Below, piece after piece: positions 60,514 through 64,000 of a stretch of 64,000 nt of DNA. The position numbers were made by a program, and so were the translations under genes. The DNA comes from Streptomyces cellostaticus. Its GTDB lineage: Bacteria > Actinomycetota > Actinomycetes > Streptomycetales > Streptomycetaceae. Every line of letters begins with the position of its first letter. Position 1 is the stretch's first letter. Where the stretch lies: the NCBI RefSeq assembly GCF_023630175.1, contig NZ_JALLIN010000025.1:48553-112552 (forward strand), in the 5' to 3' direction. The notes under the pieces are model-generated. The model had not been told where the DNA came from. It saw only the letters and a program-made list of their open reading frames with translations, and did no database searches.

Positions 60514-60948
60514 ATGGCAGAGCGAGTGCGGGTCCGCGAGATCAGTGACGCCGAGGGCAGACGGCTGCCGCGGATCATCCGCAGGGGCACCGGGTCGGTG
60601 GTGACCTGGCGGCGGGCCCAGATGGTGCTGCTGTCCGCCCAGGGCATGCCCGTAGCGAAGATCGCCGAGGTCACGTTCACCAGCGCGGACCGGATCCGGG
60701 ACGTGATCCACAACTTCGACACCGGCGGCTTCGACTCGCTCTGCCCCAAGTACAAGGGCGAGCGGCCCAGGACCTTCACCCGCTCGGAACGCCGCGAGAT
60801 CAAGAAGATCGCCAAGTCCAGGCCGGCCGAACACGACCTGCCGTTTTCGACCCGGAGCCTGGCCAAGCCGGCCGACTTCCTGGTCACCGAGGGGGTGGTC
60901 GACGACATCAGCCACGAGGGCCTTCGGCCTGACCAACCCCGGCGCTGA
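60514..60948 (+). pseudogene. IS630-family transposase N-terminal fragment
   Basis: 145 codons: MAERVRVREISDAEGRRLPR and TWRRAQMVLLSAQGMPVAKI, a helix-turn-helix region, to SLAKPADFLVTEGVVDDISH. The DDE catalytic part is missing; the match stops at EGLR. No inverted terminal repeat was identified. Confidence 0.7.
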
Positions 60949-60997
60949 CGTGCCCGGGCGCCGAGAACGGATCAGCACGTGACTTCGCCGTGGCCGC

Positions 60998-61192
60998 TCA
61001 GCTGCTTGGGCCTACTGCCGCGCCGTCCACTCGCTGCGACTCCACCGCCCTCCCCGGTACCAGGACGGCAAGGGTGCTGCGCGCTTCACGCCGCAGCGTG
61101 CGGCGCCGAGCAAAGGTGGCGGTAAGAGCGAGGATCGAGATCGTACCCCCGTAGAACACAGCAGCGATCGTGGAGAGGAGCCCGACCATCAT
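60998..61192 (-). CDS. Possible small membrane protein
   Basis: 64 aa starting MMVGLLSTIAAVFYGGTISI, one transmembrane segment followed by a basic stretch (FARRRTLRREARS). A weak ribosome site (AAAGGTG) lies upstream. No family recognised; could be non-coding. Confidence 0.35.
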   Translation of the reverse strand: MMVGLLSTIAAVFYGGTISILALTATFARRRTLRREARSTLAVLVPGRAVESQRVDGAAVGPSS

Positions 61193-61537
61193 CGGGCACG
61201 CACCTTTCTTCCCCCGTTCGGCCCGCCCGGCTCATGACCGGCGCGGGCGTTGATGCGTTTCCTCCCCACCATACGCACGCGGTCAACTCCCTTGCGCAGC
61301 ATGGCCAACCCGGCGAGCCTTCGCCGTCACGACACTCGTGCCGCGTGTGATGGGGGCGATACCAACTGGCGTTCACCCGGGTTCCTCAAGACGTACCGCG
61401 GTCGCATCCGTGCGAGTAGGCGGGTGCACACCTGCACCCGCGAATCGGCGAGCCCACGACGTTCTCGCACTCACCAGCGGACTGCGCGAGCTGAGCCGGG
61501 AACCTGCCCGTGAGCGCGGGAATCCGGAAGCCGCGCG
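61193..61537. other. Gap without a recognised gene
   Basis: 345 nt between two minus-strand genes. I see no tRNA, palindrome or convincing coding frame in it. Confidence 0.4.
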
Positions 61538-62008
61538 TCAGTCAATCCACGCCTCGCTGTGTCGGTGCCGGTCCAACCCCACGGCTGAGAACTCGTCCTC
61601 GCCGGCGCTTGCCACTGCGCCCAACCGCCGCAGCGCTTGAGAGATGGGACTGCCGGCCGGCGGGAAGGGCCGGCCCTCCTCCACGTGCAGCGGGCCCAGC
61701 ACGATGGTGCCGCCATCCCACACGGCAGCCCGCTGCTCGCCCACGCCACCGAAGTACTCAGCTTCCACGTAGGCCACCGGCCCACCGGCTGACCAGGCAG
61801 CGAGGGTCTTCTCGAACCCATCTGGCAACCGCCGGAACCCCAACGCGCCTACGCCGCTGCCGTCTGCGACGGAATCGACCAGGGTGTCCGTCATCGGCAT
61901 CAGCGACAGGCCCTGTCCGATCGACGCCGGCCGAGCGGCAGGCAGGTCCCGCGCCACGCCCCGTAGCGCCTCTCCTTCGACGATCACTGCTTGCAGGTCG
62001 TAACCCAT
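61538..62008 (-). CDS. Conserved-looking hypothetical protein
   Basis: 156 aa from the ATG at 62008, which has GGAGG 10 nt upstream (a GTG two codons earlier is possible). The sequence has YVEAEYFGGVGEQRAAVWDG and SPISQALRRLGAVASAGEDE, which suggests a compact soluble domain. It resembles, by shape only, immunity-type proteins. No function can be assigned. Confidence 0.6.
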   Translation of the reverse strand: MGYDLQAVIVEGEALRGVARDLPAARPASIGQGLSLMPMTDTLVDSVADGSGVGALGFRRLPDGFEKTLAAWSAGGPVAYVEAEYFGGVGEQRAAVWDGGTIVLGPLHVEEGRPFPPAGSPISQALRRLGAVASAGEDEFSAVGLDRHRHSEAWID

Positions 62009-62124
62009 CCCCACGCCCCCTCCCGATCGGAGGCCCCATCTTGTCCCACACGGCGAAGGCGAACCCGCGCGGTACTCCCTCCCCGCACCACCACACCCTC
62101 AGCGAGTTCTCGCCGGACTACCGT

Positions 62125-62340
62125 CCGGATACCGCGAACCCGCTGGTTTCGCCGTTCCGGTGGCGAGTCGCCCAGGACGGCTACGCCACCCGTCGCCGAC
62201 TCCGGGCGCGAGGCCCGCGGCCCGGTGGTCAGGAGGTGGCCGCACAGCTCGATCGGTCTCGCCGTCGACGCGGGCCGCTGGTCGCCCACCTGTGCCGGGT
62301 CGACCTGGCCAAGCCCCCGTCCGGCCCATGACGCCGGCGA
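62125..62340 (+). pseudogene. Remnant resembling the RRQRL zinc-binding protein family
   Basis: SPFRWRVAQDGYATRRRLRA, RGPRPGGQEVAAQLDRSRRR and RGPLVAHLCRVDLAKP match, from memory, the N-terminal half of a small zinc-binding family common in Streptomyces mobile elements. After about base 62318 the frame is lost (VRPMTPA continues in another frame) and the Cys-rich C-terminus is missing. The 515-nt gap 62009-62523 holds nothing else. Confidence 0.55.
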
Positions 62341-62523
62341 GCCGGAGTGATCACGCTCTCCCCCGGGGACACCTGGGGGACACGCACTGATCAGAGGTGG
62401 GATTCGGGCGAGACGAGGTGAGACACGTCTGCGCTCCGTCCACCACGACTCGAACAGGCAGCGGAACGAAGAAACCCCCTCCGACCTGCCGTTGAGGCTG
62501 TTCGGAGGGGGTCTTCCCCAGTG

Positions 62524-62605
62524 TGGCGGCGCCAGGATTCGAACCTGGGAAGGCTGAGCCGGCAGATTTACAGTCTGCTCCCTTTGGCCGCTCGGGCACA
62601 CCGCC
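62524..62605 (-). tRNA. tRNA-Tyr (GTA)
   Basis: Minus strand, 82 nt, class II. Acceptor GGCGGTG/CGCCGCC, anticodon stem GCAGA-CTGTAAA-TCTGC with GTA, long variable arm GGCTC/AGCC, T arm CCAGG-TTCGAAT-CCTGG, discriminator A. The tRNA-Tyr gene is the known integration site of SLP1-type elements. Confidence 0.95.
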
Positions 62606-62817
62606 GGGTTCGCTGCCTCTCGAACCGCATTTCGGCGGCGCTCCGTGGCAACGACGTAAACAATACCCGATGCGCGGGGGTGCTTCGCCACCCGGTTGAT
62701 CTCCACCGGCCGGGTCGCGGGGTGGCTAGGCTGGTGCGGATGCGGCCCGGCGCGACGCCGGGTTCGGCGGCCGCCGCCCGCACCCGATACGCACCCCGAT
62801 ACAAGGAGCCACAGGAC

Positions 62818-63306
62818 ATGGCCGACTCCAGTTTCGACATCGTCTCGAAGGTCGAGCGGCAGGAGGTCGACAACGCCCTCAACCAGGCCGCCAAGGAGAT
62901 CTCGCAGCGCTACGACTTCAAGGGTGTGGGTGCCTCGATCTCGTGGTCCGGCGACAAGATCCTCATGGAGGCGAACTCCGAGGACCGGGTGAACGCCGTC
63001 CTCGACGTCTTCCAGTCCAAGCTGATCAAGCGCGGCATCTCGCTGAAGGCGCTGGACGCGGGCGAGCCCCAGCTCTCCGGCAAGGAGTACAAGATCTTCG
63101 CGACGATCGAGGAGGGCATCTCCCAGGAGAACGCGAAGAAGGTCGCCAAGATCATCCGTGACGAGGGGCCGAAGGGCGTGAAGGCCCAGGTCCAGGGCGA
63201 GGAGCTGCGGGTCACCTCCAAGAGCCGCGACGACCTGCAGGCCGTGATCGCCCTGCTGAAGGGCAAGGACTTCGACTTCGCGCTGCAGTTCGTGAACTAC
63301 CGGTAG
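62818..63306 (+). CDS. yajQ: YajQ family nucleotide-binding protein
   Basis: 162 aa. MADSSFDIVSKVERQEVDNA, then KEISQRYDFKGVGASISWSG and AKIIRDEGPKGVKAQVQGEE are the two-domain ferredoxin-like signatures of YajQ/DUF520. Relatives bind RNA or cyclic di-GMP. The ATG has AAGGAG 8 nt upstream. It stands alone. Confidence 0.92.
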   Translation: MADSSFDIVSKVERQEVDNALNQAAKEISQRYDFKGVGASISWSGDKILMEANSEDRVNAVLDVFQSKLIKRGISLKALDAGEPQLSGKEYKIFATIEEGISQENAKKVAKIIRDEGPKGVKAQVQGEELRVTSKSRDDLQAVIALLKGKDFDFALQFVNYR

Positions 63307-63372
63307 AACCGCGCGGTCCGGCACCGGCGGGTACGGCGGCTGTCGCCGAGCGGCCGCCGGGTCGTGAGCGGA

Positions 63373-63402
63373 AAGGGTGGGCACCGGACGGTGCCCACCC
63401 TT
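63373..63402. terminator. Bidirectional terminator
   Basis: 12-bp perfect stem AAGGGTGGGCAC/GTGCCCACCCTT with a 6-nt loop, between the convergent yajQ and GlsB-like genes. Confidence 0.85.
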
Positions 63403-63435
63403 CGGTCGTCGCCCCGGCGCCCCGCCGTCCGCGTC

Positions 63436-63702
63436 TCAGTCGCGCGAGTTCCCGAACAGGATGCGGTAGACGATCAGCAGGACCAGCGAGCCGCCGATCG
63501 CGGCGGCCCAGGTCGCGCCGTCGTAGAAGTGCTTGCTGATCGGATGGTCCAGCCAGCGGGACGATATGTAGCCGCCGATGAACGCGCCCGCGATGCCGAT
63601 GAGGGTCGTGCCGATGAAGCCGCCCGGGTCGCGGCCCGGCAGCAGGACCTTGGCGATGGCTCCGGCGAGAAGCCCCAGGATGATCCAACCGATGATGCTC
63701 AT
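63436..63702 (-). CDS. GlsB/YeaQ/YmgE family membrane protein
   Basis: 88 aa with three predicted membrane segments: IIGWIILGLLAGAIAKVLLP, FIGTTLIGIAGAFIGGYISS and AAAIGGSLVLLIVYRILFGN. The GRDPGG turn between the first two is the family signature. Often stress-linked in actinobacteria. The upstream 298 nt to the window end hold nothing that I can support. Confidence 0.9.
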   Translation of the reverse strand: MSIIGWIILGLLAGAIAKVLLPGRDPGGFIGTTLIGIAGAFIGGYISSRWLDHPISKHFYDGATWAAAIGGSLVLLIVYRILFGNSRD

Positions 63703-64000
63703 GCCGAGAAACCTGCCCTTCCGCGCTGGGCCCGCACCGCCCGATCCCTGAGAATCCGGTGAGGAACGGCCGTCGTTCGCGCGTGTTCGTGCCGTGTCGA
63801 GGGAGAGGACGCCTCGAGTCCGCCCGCCGGTTGCGCCGTCACTGGTGCCGCATCAGCCGGGGTTCGACCCGTCGCGGCGGCCCACGCTCGCCGCACCGGA
63901 CGAGAGCCCGCGTACACCCGGTACGAGGGCTTCCGGCCGGCACGCCGGGAGCACCGACCGGGCGCCGCTCCCCGACGGGCGAACCCTGACTGACGCGGCA

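Overview
The window looks like a Streptomyces chromosome. G+C is very high throughout, many starts are GTG (one TTG), and ribosomal and RNA polymerase proteins match the Streptomyces versions closely. It holds the central translation/transcription block followed by an accessory stretch.

Layout. (1) 1-16.7 kb, all on the minus strand: the S10-spc-alpha ribosomal protein superoperon, read right to left as rpsJ, rplC, rplD, rplW, rplB, rpsS, rplV, rpsC, rplP, rpmC, rpsQ, rplN, rplX, rplE, rpsN (zinc type), rpsH, rplF, rplR, rpsE, rpmD, rplO, secY, adk, map, infA, rpmJ, rpsM, rpsK, rpoA, rplQ, and the start of truA at the window edge. (2) 17.2-22.8 kb: a small insertion between the S10 and str clusters. 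It has a WXG100-like helical protein, a large partner and a lipoprotein, a decayed LysR gene, and two single-span membrane-anchored proteins. (3) 23-27.6 kb: the str operon rpsL-rpsG-fusA-tuf. (4) 27.6-30 kb: a divergent pair, a DPM1-like glycosyltransferase and a GT-C-type mannosyltransferase. (5) 30.1-43.4 kb: rpoC, rpoB, rplL, rplJ, a lipoprotein, rplA, rplK, nusG, secE and tRNA-Trp. (6) 43.7-54.9 kb: aspartate aminotransferase, an adenosine deaminase family protein, murB, an odd class II tRNA-like gene, a TetR-MFS efflux pair, HadB/HadA-like dehydratases, rpmG, tRNA-Met, tRNA-Thr, an amidohydrolase, an NAD(P)-binding protein, a small zinc-ribbon protein and a VOC protein. (7) 55.2-62.6 kb: a decayed-island zone between a degenerate tRNA-Tyr-like copy and the intact tRNA-Tyr. 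It contains an integrase remnant, IS5- and IS630-type remnants, a fragment resembling the RRQRL zinc-binding family, a SpoIIE phosphatase, a glycine-rich RTX-repeat secreted protein and a TetR/DUF1801 pair with clear operators. (8) 62.8-64 kb: a YajQ family protein and a GlsB/YeaQ family membrane protein.

Working together. The first and fifth regions make the ribosome, RNA polymerase core, Sec channel, NusG and the N-terminal methionine and adenylate housekeeping enzymes. The S10 and rpsL operons share a near-identical promoter form (TTGACC, 17-bp spacer, TACnCT) and an identical 27-nt leader hairpin, which suggests joint control. Hairpins with U-rich tails separate secE/nusG, nusG/rplK and the rplJ leader.

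Main points for a second look: the class II tRNA-like gene at 47463-47556, which has no normal anticodon loop; the tRNA-Tyr duplicate and island scar; the shared r-protein leader element; two TetR systems whose operators can be read directly; and an amidohydrolase that appears to have lost metal ligands. All calls are from reading the sequence; no database search was run.
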